A stretch of DNA of 64,000 nt from Aurantibacillus circumpalustris. GTDB lineage: Bacteria > Bacteroidota > Bacteroidia > B-17B0 > Aurantibacillaceae. The translations under genes and the position numbers were made by a program. Below, piece after piece: positions 35,934 through 43,908 of the stretch. The notes beneath the pieces are model-generated. The model was not told the DNA's origin, did not search any database, and was given only the letters and a program-made list of their open reading frames with translations. Numbering within the stretch: the first letter of the stretch is position 1; each line of letters starts with the position of its first letter. The DNA is taken from positions 4,278,001-4,342,000 of the forward strand of contig NZ_CP121197.1 in assembly GCF_029625215.1 (NCBI RefSeq), read 5' to 3'.

Positions 35934-37091
35934 GTGAAAAATAAACGTCTTAAATTATTTATTCTTGGTCCCGCCTACCCTCTTCGTGGTGGACCCGCGC
36001 AATTTAATGAAAACCTTTGTGCTGAATTAAATAAAGAGGGACACGATGCACAGATTATTTCTTATTCTTTGCAGTATCCTAACTTTTTATTTCCAGGCTC
36101 CAGCCAGTTTGAAACAAGCGGTTCAGCACCTACAGGAATTAAAATACATACGTTAATCAATACGGTTAATCCTTTTAACTGGATTAAAGTTGCATCCTTT
36201 ATTAAAAAAGAAAAACCTGATTTTATCCTTATACGTTATTGGTTGCCGTTCTTCGGACCCAGTCTCGGCGCAATTGCACGACTGGTAAGATCAAAAACAA
36301 AAGTACTCGCGCTCACCGATAATATTATTCCTCACGAAAAAAGAATTGGTGATAAGGCATTCACCAACTATTTTGTAAACAGTTGCCATGGTTTTATTGC
36401 AATGAGTAAAACTGTTTTGAATGATATTTCTAAATTTTCAAAAACAGAAAAAAAAGCCTATTCGCCGCACCCTATGTACGAAACGTACGGACCAATTGTT
36501 AGCAAAAAAGAGGCGCGTGAAAAATTACAACTAAATCAAGACGATAAAATAATTTTATTTTTCGGGTTGATTCGTCATTATAAAGGATTGGATATTCTTA
36601 TAGAAGCAATGACTGATCCCGAAATAAAAAAACTAAACATTAAGCTTTTAATTGCCGGTGAGTTTTACGAAGATAAACAACCATACCTGGATTTAATTGA
36701 AAAATTTGAATTGAAAAATCATGTTTTACTTCATGATAAGTTTATTGCTAACGAAGATGTGAGATATTATTTCTGCGCTTCTAATCTTGTTGCGCAAACT
36801 TATAGAAAAGCGACCAATAGTGGCGTAACGATGGTTGGTTATTATTATGAAAAACCAATGCTAGTCACAAATGTAGGTGGTTTGGCTGAGATTGTTCCAA
36901 ACAATAGTTGTGGTTATGTAGTTGAAAATTCGGTGCCTGTTATTTCTGAAAAAATTAAAGAGTATTTTCTGAAAGAAAAAGAAAATGAGTTTACCCAAAA
37001 TGTAATTCTTGAAAAGAAAAAATACGAATGGAAAGAGTTTATTCGTGTTTTGACTGGTTTGTTTGAGAGTACAAAAAAAAATATCCAATAA
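35934..37091 (+). CDS. Glycosyltransferase family 4 (GT-B fold)
   Basis: 385 aa starting at GTG (35934); no in-frame ATG precedes the N-terminal beta strand LKLFILGPAYPLRGGPAQFNENL. The GT-B features are visible: an N-terminal donor-independent lobe with the glycine-rich loop, the second lobe starting at KIILFFGLIRHYKGLDILIEAM, and a late Y-x-x-P-x-L-V-T-x-V-G-G-L-A-E-I-V segment with an E that contacts the nucleotide sugar. It likely adds a sugar in lipopolysaccharide, capsule or glycolipid assembly, but no polysaccharide cluster surrounds it. It reads toward the palindromic repeat array, which may terminate it. Confidence 0.88.
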   Translation: MKNKRLKLFILGPAYPLRGGPAQFNENLCAELNKEGHDAQIISYSLQYPNFLFPGSSQFETSGSAPTGIKIHTLINTVNPFNWIKVASFIKKEKPDFILIRYWLPFFGPSLGAIARLVRSKTKVLALTDNIIPHEKRIGDKAFTNYFVNSCHGFIAMSKTVLNDISKFSKTEKKAYSPHPMYETYGPIVSKKEAREKLQLNQDDKIILFFGLIRHYKGLDILIEAMTDPEIKKLNIKLLIAGEFYEDKQPYLDLIEKFELKNHVLLHDKFIANEDVRYYFCASNLVAQTYRKATNSGVTMVGYYYEKPMLVTNVGGLAEIVPNNSCGYVVENSVPVISEKIKEYFLKEKENEFTQNVILEKKKYEWKEFIRVLTGLFESTKKNIQ

Positions 37092-37105
37092 GCATACTGC
37101 GTTTT

Positions 37106-37619
37106 AACCACAGAGTATCACAGTGTTTCGCACAGAGTATCGCTGAGGATTTTGAATTTCATTTAGTGTTCTAATTACCTTAGTGGTTCTTTTTCTAATC
37201 ACAGACTATCACATTGTTTTGCGCAGAGTATCATAGAGGTTTGAATTTCACTTAGTGCTTCTTAGTGTTCTCAGTGCCTTAGTGGTTCTATTTTAACCAC
37301 AGACTATCACAGTGTTTTGCGCAGAGTATCATAGAGGTTCGAATTTCACTTAGTGCTTCTTAGTGTTCTCAGTGCCTTAGTGGTTCTATTTTAACCACAG
37401 ACTATCACAGTGTTTTGCGCAGAGTATCATAGAGGTTTGAATTTCACTTAGTGCTTCTTAGTGTTCTCAGTGCCTTAGTGGTTCTATTTTAACCACAGAC
37501 TATCACAGTGTTTTGCGCAGAGTATCATAGAGGATTTTGAATTTTCCTTAGTGTTTCTTGGTGTTCTTAGTGCCTTAGTGGTTCTATTTTAATCACAGAG
37601 TATCACAGTGCTTTGCGTA
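37106..37619. repeat. Array of six roughly 98-bp palindromic repeats
   Basis: Units begin with AACCACAG or AATCACAG at 37106, 37197, 37295, 37393, 37491 and 37591, so periods are 91, 98, 98, 98 and 100 bp. The third to fifth copies are nearly identical; the outer ones are more diverged and the sixth is truncated. Each full unit begins AACCACAG and ends CTTAGTGGTT, so it is an imperfect inverted repeat able to fold as a long hairpin. The array has no open reading frame and lies between convergent genes. It is not a CRISPR: there are no unique spacers. Confidence 0.9.
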
Positions 37620-37675
37620 GAGTAGAAAACAGTTTTGATTTTTCTTATTGTTTCCTTTTGATTCCTGCTCTTTTT

Positions 37676-37768
37676 AACCACAAAGGCCACAAAGTGTTTC
37701 ACAAAAGGTCACAAAGGATTTTGAATTTTCTTTGTGTCCTTCGTGTCTACTTGGTGCTCTTTGTGGTT
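37676..37768. repeat. Diverged palindromic unit with strong hairpin arms
   Basis: Begins AACCACAAAGGCCAC and ends GTGCTCTTTGTGGTT; the arms pair almost completely over the first 19 nt and partly beyond. It is related to the neighbouring array but replaces the CAGAG/TATCAC words with CAAAG/CACAAAG. It sits 20 nt from the stop of the SMC gene and is the likely transcript end for the condensin operon. Confidence 0.75.
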
Positions 37769-37788
37769 CCTGCCTCTTTAGGCACAGA

Positions 37789-40700
37789 TTAAGCCTCAAC
37801 TTCCGTTACAATACTTGGGAAAATTCTTACGTTATTATTCTCTTCTCTTCTAAACTGATAAGTGTATTTATAATGACTTTCTAAACCAGATTTATTTGGA
37901 AGTCCATTAATCATCATAATGTTTCTGTTTTTAGCGAAACGTAATAATTCACGTAAATAATGCGCCGAAATTTGACCTACCTCATCAATAATACAATGCA
38001 CTTTAAAGTCTGAACTACTTCTATGCGAAGATTCTTTAATAAATACATGTAATAAAGTAATGTAGATAATTGCTTTTACAAGAATATCTGTTCCGGTACT
38101 TCCAATGCTATCAATTTTATGCGTCCAGCCGGTTTCATTCATACCTTCTTTAATATTGAACTTCAATTCAAATAAATCTTGTAAACGAATTTCCTCTTGC
38201 TCTTGTTCTTTTATAGCATTACGTAATTGCTCAAGCAATTTCACTGCACGTCCGCTAATCTCACGTTTTTGGCCAGTTGCGAAGTCTGTATTAAATAAAC
38301 CTTCGTTGTATACCAATCCATTTTCTTCACGGAACTCCTGAATACGTTTTAATAAACGGTAAACTTTGTTGTCTGATTCTTCTAAACGAATTTTAATAAA
38401 CTCAATCAACTTACTTTCTTCAAACTCAGCTTTCTTAAAGTCCTCGGCAATTAAACCAATAATGTGTTGAATTTTATCTTTTTGTCCACTAAGCTCTTTT
38501 ACTTTAGTTGCAATACTATCGGTCACTAAACCAATTTGTGTTGCGGTTTCGGCAATCGATAATTCAATTTTATTTTCATTAATAAACGAACGTAAATTTT
38601 GCGCAAAACGCTCATACTCTCCTTGAGTAGCATCGTTACGGATCGCAAAATTAAAGTGATTGTCTATTCTGAATTTTCCAGCAAATTCATTTACATAACG
38701 TTGAAATGCACCATACTCTTCATTGAAGTGAGAATCATTTTTTAATAACTGTGTACACAAATCCATAATGTGGTAATTGGTACGTTTCGATTCCGCCCGT
38801 TCAATAATCTCTGCATACTTCGTATAAACAGGTGTTTCACGGAAGTTATTGCTATAAAAATTAATACCGTTATTAAAATCAATCAATTCTTCATCAAAAG
38901 CACGTTTTTGTTTATTGAGCTCCATTCGTTTCATATTAAACTTACGGGTAGCATCATCCAATTGTGCTGCTAAATCATTGTTACTTTTTACGTACTCTTC
39001 TTTCTTTTGAATTAAATCTGGCAAACGATCAAAAGTCTCACGTTTATCCTTTAAATAATCACTTATTATTTGAGCGTATTGTTCTATTTCTTTCAAGGCT
39101 TCTTGCAATTCTTTCATGCGGCTTTCTACACCTTTTAATTGTTTTGCATCAACTCCTTTACTTTTAAAATTGCTATCCTTTTCTTTAGACAACTCTTCTT
39201 CTTTACTTTCGAATTCTTTAACTTGATTTTTCTTTTCAACTTCTAGTTCCGAAATTTCAACTTCCTGTCTTTGTTTTAATTCTGCGAGACGTTCTTCATT
39301 AAACGCCTTTAATTTATCGAATTGTTTAGTGAAATCTTCAACCATCAAATTTTTCTTCTTGGTTAAGATGGCTAATTCCTCTTCAATAATATTTAAACGT
39401 TGGCGGTTTCCAGTCAAAGACTCTTCAACCTCTTTGCCGGCACGACTGTTCCAGTCTTCCAACTCATGACCTAGTTTTTGTTCTCTTTTTTCAGCAAGTT
39501 CTAAAGAATAGGTAAGCACTTTAACATCTTCTTTTAATTCACCTAATTGTTTACCAAATTTATCGGCAGCTAACATTTTTTCTTCTGTGTTTGCTGTTTG
39601 AAATTGGTTTAAGGAATCTTCGAGGTCTTTAATTTGTGCTAAACGTTCATTTTTTTCAAACTGATATTCTTCAATAGATTTAGAAACCAATTCAACAGGT
39701 TCTAAATTTAAACTGATACCGTACAATGTGTTAGCAGTTTCCTCTTTCATTTCAGGAGAGATATCGGTACGGAATAACAATTTTTCGTTTACAACCTTGC
39801 CAATCGTTTGATGCCAGTTCTTTACATTTTTTTCAAGATAACCATAAAACGCATCGTGCTGTACATTTAATTTTCCTTCAATATCCTTAATCTCATTTTT
39901 AATTTTTATGATTTCATTATTGATTTGATTAACACGATTGCTTAAAGAGGTTTTTAATTTTGTCTCCAAGGCTTCCCACTCACGTTGTATGGTTAACACC
40001 ATGTTTTGTTTAATAGCGCGCTCACTTTTGTTTTTATAATTTACAGCACGAAGTTCTGCTAATTCGTTTTCAAGATTTTTAATTTCTTGCTCATAAAAAC
40101 GCGTGGTACGAATAACTTTTTCTTCACTTTTTAATTCGTTAAACTCAATTTGTTTTGCTGTTACTTCAGAATTAACTTCATTAAATGATTCTTCGCGTTT
40201 GTGTTTTAACTCTGCATCACGCTTATTAAATTCGTTCTTCTGTAATAATTGTAATTCGTTATAGTGATTAAATATTTCACCAGTACGCGAATTTATTTTG
40301 TTAATGTAAGCACTCTTATCATTACGTAATTGCTCTATCAGAGAAGAATACTTTAATTCAATACTCGCAACATTTGATGTTAAACTATCGTATTCTCGAC
40401 GAGCAATGTTTAATTCAACTTGTAATTTTTCACGGTCTGCATTTTTTCCAACCGCCTCATCAATATTTTTTTCTTTGTACTCTTTTAATTTTTTATTGGC
40501 ATCACGAATTGTACGATCGTAATAACCAATTTCTTCTCTGAAATCATTTTGTTTGCCTTCAATACCATCTTTAAGTTCTTCATGCTCTGTTGTAAGTTTT
40601 TCAAGTTCTTCTTCCTTCTTTTTTGAAGCATCACGAATAGCTTCGTTTTGAGATTCCGCAAAACGCAAACTACTTCCAAGCTTGTCTGCCATTTCCATCT

Positions 40701-41472
40701 GTGCGCCTTTCAACATATGAACCTGATCGTATTTTTTATCGATCATTTCAATTAACTGCTGTGATTCTTTTTTCAAATAAATTTCTATATCAGAATATTT
40801 CTCATTGAATTGGCGTAACTGGCGTTCAACCTGCTCTAACTTAATACTGCTGCTTTCTGTTGTTAATGAATTAGCAATAAAATCTTTAATAAAACGAGAG
40901 TCAACACTACTTTTAGAAGATAAAAATACGTTGGTAATAGATTTCGGAATGTTTTGATATTTTTCGTTTCCTTTTAATAAATGAAATTTTGAGAGTTGCT
41001 TATCCGTTTCAGTTCCAAAAATAATATTTCTGTAACGTTCAAACGTATCAATTTGATTAGAAATATAAACGCCTCTTTTTTCAAGATTTGCTATAATCTC
41101 TTTAATCTTCATGGCTTCATTATTAGCCGTAAAGAAAAAATCAGGATTATAAGGCGCATCAACAAAACGAAATACTAATTTATTGTGGCGGTAAACAATA
41201 ACAAAAAAAGCACTGTCTTCGGTAGTAATTTCATAAACGAGGTAAGAATTTTCGTAACGGAAATAATGCTCTTCAAATGGTTTTTGTGAAGCAGAAATAC
41301 CTAATCCACGACTGTTAGCACTATAAAAGAATAAAATAGCACGCTGTAACGAGGTTTTACCAAAATTATTGGTACCCACAAAACAGGTGTTTCCACTCAG
41401 TTCAATATCCGCATATTTTACATTGGAGATATTTATTTCAACAATTCTATTTAATATTCTACAGTTTTCCAT
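37789..41472 (-). CDS. SMC-like condensin ATPase, MukB/MksB/JetC type
   Basis: 1227 aa. Residues about 1-200 are an ATPase head half with Walker A GTNNFGKTS (about 33-41). Two long coiled-coil arms (about 230-560 and 640-930, heptad-rich with many Glu/Lys) flank a compact hinge-like segment (WHQTIGKVVNEKLLFRTD ... LYGISLNLEP). The C-terminal half-head has a signature-like GSTGTDILVKAIIYI and Walker B HCIIDEVGQIS. There is no CxxC zinc hook, so it is not Rad50/SbcC. It should form a loop-extruding or DNA-trapping complex with the kleisin and MukE-like proteins encoded upstream in the order kleisin, MukE, SMC. This is the order of MksFEB and Wadjet JetABC. Chromosome organisation and plasmid exclusion are both possible roles. 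Confidence 0.85.
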   Translation of the reverse strand: MENCRILNRIVEINISNVKYADIELSGNTCFVGTNNFGKTSLQRAILFFYSANSRGLGISASQKPFEEHYFRYENSYLVYEITTEDSAFFVIVYRHNKLVFRFVDAPYNPDFFFTANNEAMKIKEIIANLEKRGVYISNQIDTFERYRNIIFGTETDKQLSKFHLLKGNEKYQNIPKSITNVFLSSKSSVDSRFIKDFIANSLTTESSSIKLEQVERQLRQFNEKYSDIEIYLKKESQQLIEMIDKKYDQVHMLKGAQMEMADKLGSSLRFAESQNEAIRDASKKKEEELEKLTTEHEELKDGIEGKQNDFREEIGYYDRTIRDANKKLKEYKEKNIDEAVGKNADREKLQVELNIARREYDSLTSNVASIELKYSSLIEQLRNDKSAYINKINSRTGEIFNHYNELQLLQKNEFNKRDAELKHKREESFNEVNSEVTAKQIEFNELKSEEKVIRTTRFYEQEIKNLENELAELRAVNYKNKSERAIKQNMVLTIQREWEALETKLKTSLSNRVNQINNEIIKIKNEIKDIEGKLNVQHDAFYGYLEKNVKNWHQTIGKVVNEKLLFRTDISPEMKEETANTLYGISLNLEPVELVSKSIEEYQFEKNERLAQIKDLEDSLNQFQTANTEEKMLAADKFGKQLGELKEDVKVLTYSLELAEKREQKLGHELEDWNSRAGKEVEESLTGNRQRLNIIEEELAILTKKKNLMVEDFTKQFDKLKAFNEERLAELKQRQEVEISELEVEKKNQVKEFESKEEELSKEKDSNFKSKGVDAKQLKGVESRMKELQEALKEIEQYAQIISDYLKDKRETFDRLPDLIQKKEEYVKSNNDLAAQLDDATRKFNMKRMELNKQKRAFDEELIDFNNGINFYSNNFRETPVYTKYAEIIERAESKRTNYHIMDLCTQLLKNDSHFNEEYGAFQRYVNEFAGKFRIDNHFNFAIRNDATQGEYERFAQNLRSFINENKIELSIAETATQIGLVTDSIATKVKELSGQKDKIQHIIGLIAEDFKKAEFEESKLIEFIKIRLEESDNKVYRLLKRIQEFREENGLVYNEGLFNTDFATGQKREISGRAVKLLEQLRNAIKEQEQEEIRLQDLFELKFNIKEGMNETGWTHKIDSIGSTGTDILVKAIIYITLLHVFIKESSHRSSSDFKVHCIIDEVGQISAHYLRELLRFAKNRNIMMINGLPNKSGLESHYKYTYQFRREENNNVRIFPSIVTEVEA

Positions 41473-41520
41473 TCTTAATTTTCTAATTCTTACTTATTTC
41501 TAAACTCCAAAATTTTTATT

Positions 41521-42126
41521 CTAATTATAAATCAATCCTTGCGCCGTATCGTTATCGCCCGTTTCGTCATATATAGCTACTGAATTAATCACATCCAATA
41601 AATAATTATAGGAGTCCATTACCTTATATGACTCCGTTTTCTCATCTTCTAATTCCAAATACGAATCACGACTCATTAAATCGCAAATCTCGCGCACCTT
41701 GTTGTGCAATGTTTCAGAACGGTATAAAGGAATTTTTTGTAATTTTTGTTTTAAACGTACATTGGCATTACACTCTTCAGCAATTTCTCCTGGTCTAAAA
41801 CGGCTACCAATAGTAATTTTATTATCCATACTGGCAAACAGATCAATAATATCAATGTATCTTTCAAAACGTTCTAACTTTTTTTCTAGCTCAGAATTTG
41901 GTTCATTCAATTTTGAAAAATAAAAAAAGTTATTTCCACGCTCAATATTGTAACGTATCACATTAAAATACGCCTGAAGTCTGTCAAAATTATCTGGATT
42001 ATTAATGATGTCGTATAAACGATTCATTCCGTCTCTCGTTCCATTACTGGAAATAAAATTTCCACGCGCCATTACCGAAAATATTTCGTGTGTTTGTTTT
42101 GGTAAGTTGAAGTCTTCTGCTAGCAT
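41521..42126 (-). CDS. MukE/MksE/JetB-like condensin accessory protein
   Basis: 201 aa. It is predicted as winged-helix units: helices in QTHEIFSVMARGNFISS, MNRLYDIINNPDNFDRLQAYFNVI and YIDIIDLFASMD, with a beta-wing-like NNFFYFSKLNEP. Length, position between the kleisin and SMC genes (48 nt from the SMC gene) and the helix/wing pattern match MksE/JetB (about 200-220 aa). No single motif proves the family, so the call rests on context plus fold pattern. In the known complexes this subunit binds the kleisin and helps it bridge the SMC heads. Confidence 0.7.
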   Translation of the reverse strand: MLAEDFNLPKQTHEIFSVMARGNFISSNGTRDGMNRLYDIINNPDNFDRLQAYFNVIRYNIERGNNFFYFSKLNEPNSELEKKLERFERYIDIIDLFASMDNKITIGSRFRPGEIAEECNANVRLKQKLQKIPLYRSETLHNKVREICDLMSRDSYLELEDEKTESYKVMDSYNYLLDVINSVAIYDETGDNDTAQGLIYN

Positions 42127-42131
42127 TGTTT

Positions 42132-42181
42132 TATTTTAGTCGTTAGTCATTAGTTGATAGTCGTTGGTCAATAGTCGATAG
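42132..42181. repeat. Short degenerate repeat (TAGTC units)
   Basis: About 50 nt made of TAGTCGTTAGTC / ATTAGTTGATAGTC / GTTGGTCAATAGTC-like words. Runs of this kind are scattered in intergenic DNA of many Bacteroidota in my recollection. It lies inside the condensin operon, 6 nt upstream of the MukE-like gene start. Confidence 0.7.
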
Positions 42182-42352
42182 TCAATTTCCCGCTTTTTTT
42201 ATGTGTTCTTATATTTCTTATATGGTTCAATCTTATCTTCAATTGCCCGCTTCCCTTATGTTCCCTTATATTTCTTATGTGGTTCAATCTTATCGTCAAT
42301 TGTTTTGTTCGTCTAATATGACCTTATGTTTCCTATTTGGTTTAATTTATTC
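42182..42352. repeat. 57-bp tandem repeat, three copies, inside the condensin operon
   Basis: Copies start with TCAATT at 42182, 42239 and 42296, exactly 57 bp apart. The first two are nearly identical; the third has diverged and runs into the last codons of the kleisin gene. The block separates the kleisin and MukE-like genes. It has no start codon or conserved frame that would make it a gene on the operon strand. Confidence 0.85.
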
Positions 42353-43594
42353 CTTAACTTTCTCTTTTTTCTTTTTTTCTTTAGTCGCCAACGGTAAAAT
42401 TAACGTGTAACCCAGACGTTTTCTGTTTTTCTGGCTATCATCATAATCGTAATACTGTAAACGATATTTAAAATCTAAAGAATTTTGGTATTCCATTGCA
42501 ATCTCCACAAACAAAGAGAGTCTATCTTCAAATGTAACGTTGCCAATTGCTTTTGGAAATTTATAATTCATCAAATACTCAAATAAATTTTCTTTGGTTT
42601 GCACCAAAAAACGTTCTACTAATTTTTCTGTATCTAATTTTATTTGCTGTTCTAAACCTTTGTCCTTAAAATTACCTGCCATTCTATCAGCAAGGCCACG
42701 CACCATAAGACGCGTGAGTTTGTATTTTTCAGAAATACGTTTACATAAAACATGTCCATCATCTGTATACAAAAAGTCAATGGCTATTTTTGTTTTAGGA
42801 CTCTTGTGCCCATTATACCTTAATGAACTTACACTGGAAACAATTTCGTTGAAATTTGTTTTGAAGTGAAGCGTGCTGTGATCTTTGATTTCCTTAAGAC
42901 GCTGGGCTTTTTTGTAAACATCAATTTGAAATTGAATTTTATTGATGTAGTCTGTAATGTCTGTTTGAATTTCGATTAAGTAATCTAGATTTTCAATTAA
43001 ACTTACTTTTAGCGCTTGAACAATGCCATACAATTCTGAATCGTTTGTTAAAGCAAACAAATTGCGAGTTTCCTCCACAACATCGGTCGTACGTTTAATA
43101 AATTCTATGATTGTATCACGTTTTTCTCTATAATCTTCAAGCTTTTGAAGCTTAATACGGTAATTACTTTCGTTCTTGTAAGTATCGTCAACATTCTTTT
43201 GTAGCTTGATGATTTCTCGGGTAAGCGTAGCATTAATACGTTTTAAGTATTTTTTGATACTGCGTAAAAAGCGCATTTCACGTGCCTCTTGGTAGAAACG
43301 AATGTGACGTGTAAGCTCGTTGATGTAATCGTTTATGAAACCAGGTGTTACCTCGCCTATCTCCATGAAGTCCTCAAACATCGCCACTACAGCGTCATTC
43401 AGACTTACAATGTTTTCATACTCATAAACAAGATCAAGCGATTTTAATTTTTGTAATTGTTCGTGTGAAATATCTTCACGCCCCAACAATTCATTCACAG
43501 TGATATTCTCACGGTTCGCGAATAAGAACTCAACTACGTTTCGGTGTTGATAGAGCTGTGAAAGGATATCATTTACATTTACCTGTAATGCCAT
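42347..43594 (-). CDS. Kleisin-like condensin subunit, MukF/MksF/JetA type
   Basis: 415 aa. An N-terminal winged-helix region (about 5-75, ILSQLYQHRNVVEFLFANRENITVNELLG ... LVYEYENIVSLNDAVV) is followed by a helical bundle and coiled coil (about 80-250, with RFLRSIKKYLKRINATLTREIIKLQKNV). A C-terminal region of helices and strands ends in a very basic/acidic tail (KEKKKKEKVKE). This is the layout of MukF/MksF kleisins. It is first in the operon, followed by the MukE-like and SMC-like genes. A 57-bp tandem repeat lies directly behind its stop. The assignment depends on context and architecture rather than on a conserved motif. Confidence 0.7.
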   Translation of the reverse strand: MALQVNVNDILSQLYQHRNVVEFLFANRENITVNELLGREDISHEQLQKLKSLDLVYEYENIVSLNDAVVAMFEDFMEIGEVTPGFINDYINELTRHIRFYQEAREMRFLRSIKKYLKRINATLTREIIKLQKNVDDTYKNESNYRIKLQKLEDYREKRDTIIEFIKRTTDVVEETRNLFALTNDSELYGIVQALKVSLIENLDYLIEIQTDITDYINKIQFQIDVYKKAQRLKEIKDHSTLHFKTNFNEIVSSVSSLRYNGHKSPKTKIAIDFLYTDDGHVLCKRISEKYKLTRLMVRGLADRMAGNFKDKGLEQQIKLDTEKLVERFLVQTKENLFEYLMNYKFPKAIGNVTFEDRLSLFVEIAMEYQNSLDFKYRLQYYDYDDSQKNRKRLGYTLILPLATKEKKKKEKVKE

Positions 43595-43739
43595 ATTTGT
43601 GTGCTAACCACTAAATATACTAATGCTAGTGGAGGCAATAAAACGCGATTATTAACAAAAACCTGAGTAATTAACTTTTTAAAATAAAGTGTCTGATTAT
43701 AAGCCTATTCAGGATTTCAGAGCTTAACAAAAAAGTATT

Positions 43740-43769
43740 AACAGGTGTTATTAAGAGTTAACACCTGTT
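43740..43769. repeat. 11-bp perfect inverted repeat, candidate operator
   Basis: AACAGGTGTTA (43740-43750) and TAACACCTGTT (43759-43769) are exact reverse complements separated by 8 nt. No T-run follows on either strand, and the genes on either side are divergent, so it is not placed as a terminator. The spacing (centre-to-centre 19 bp, about two helix turns) suits a dimeric DNA-binding protein. Confidence 0.6.
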
Positions 43770-43847
43770 GAAAAGATTAACATAACTGAATGTTCTTTAT
43801 ATTAATTCTACGAATAATGCTTCAAACAAAATTCTCTGTGATACTCA

Positions 43848-43855
43848 TATGTTTG
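43848..43855 (+). promoter_or_regulatory. Minus-7 element of the 334-aa lipoprotein gene
   Basis: TATGTTTG matches TAnnTTTG exactly, 53 nt before the start at 43909. No standard minus-33 is present. Confidence 0.4.
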
Positions 43856-43908
43856 TTTTATGTATTAAATAATTTCGCTAGCTTTATACATATTAACTCC
43901 CAGAAATA

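Larger units (their letters stand above)
43595..43908. other. Divergent intergenic region upstream of the condensin operon
   Basis: 314 nt. It contains an 11-bp perfect inverted repeat (43740-43769) roughly midway and a minus-7 element for the plus-strand lipoprotein gene (43848). I could not find a standard promoter for the condensin operon; the remainder is AT-rich. Confidence 0.5.

Noticed and set aside
37106-37768. CRISPR array
   Set aside because: Units of about 98 bp are tandem with no unique spacers, are palindromic over their whole length, and no cas genes are nearby.
37789-41472. Rad50/SbcC nuclease partner
   Set aside because: There is no CxxC zinc hook in the coiled-coil apex and no SbcD/Mre11 gene adjacent; the three-gene context fits condensin.
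42201-42410. 69-aa plus-strand open frame in the 57-bp repeat
   Set aside because: It is produced by the tandem repeat (repeated peptide at 19-residue period) and runs antisense into the kleisin gene.
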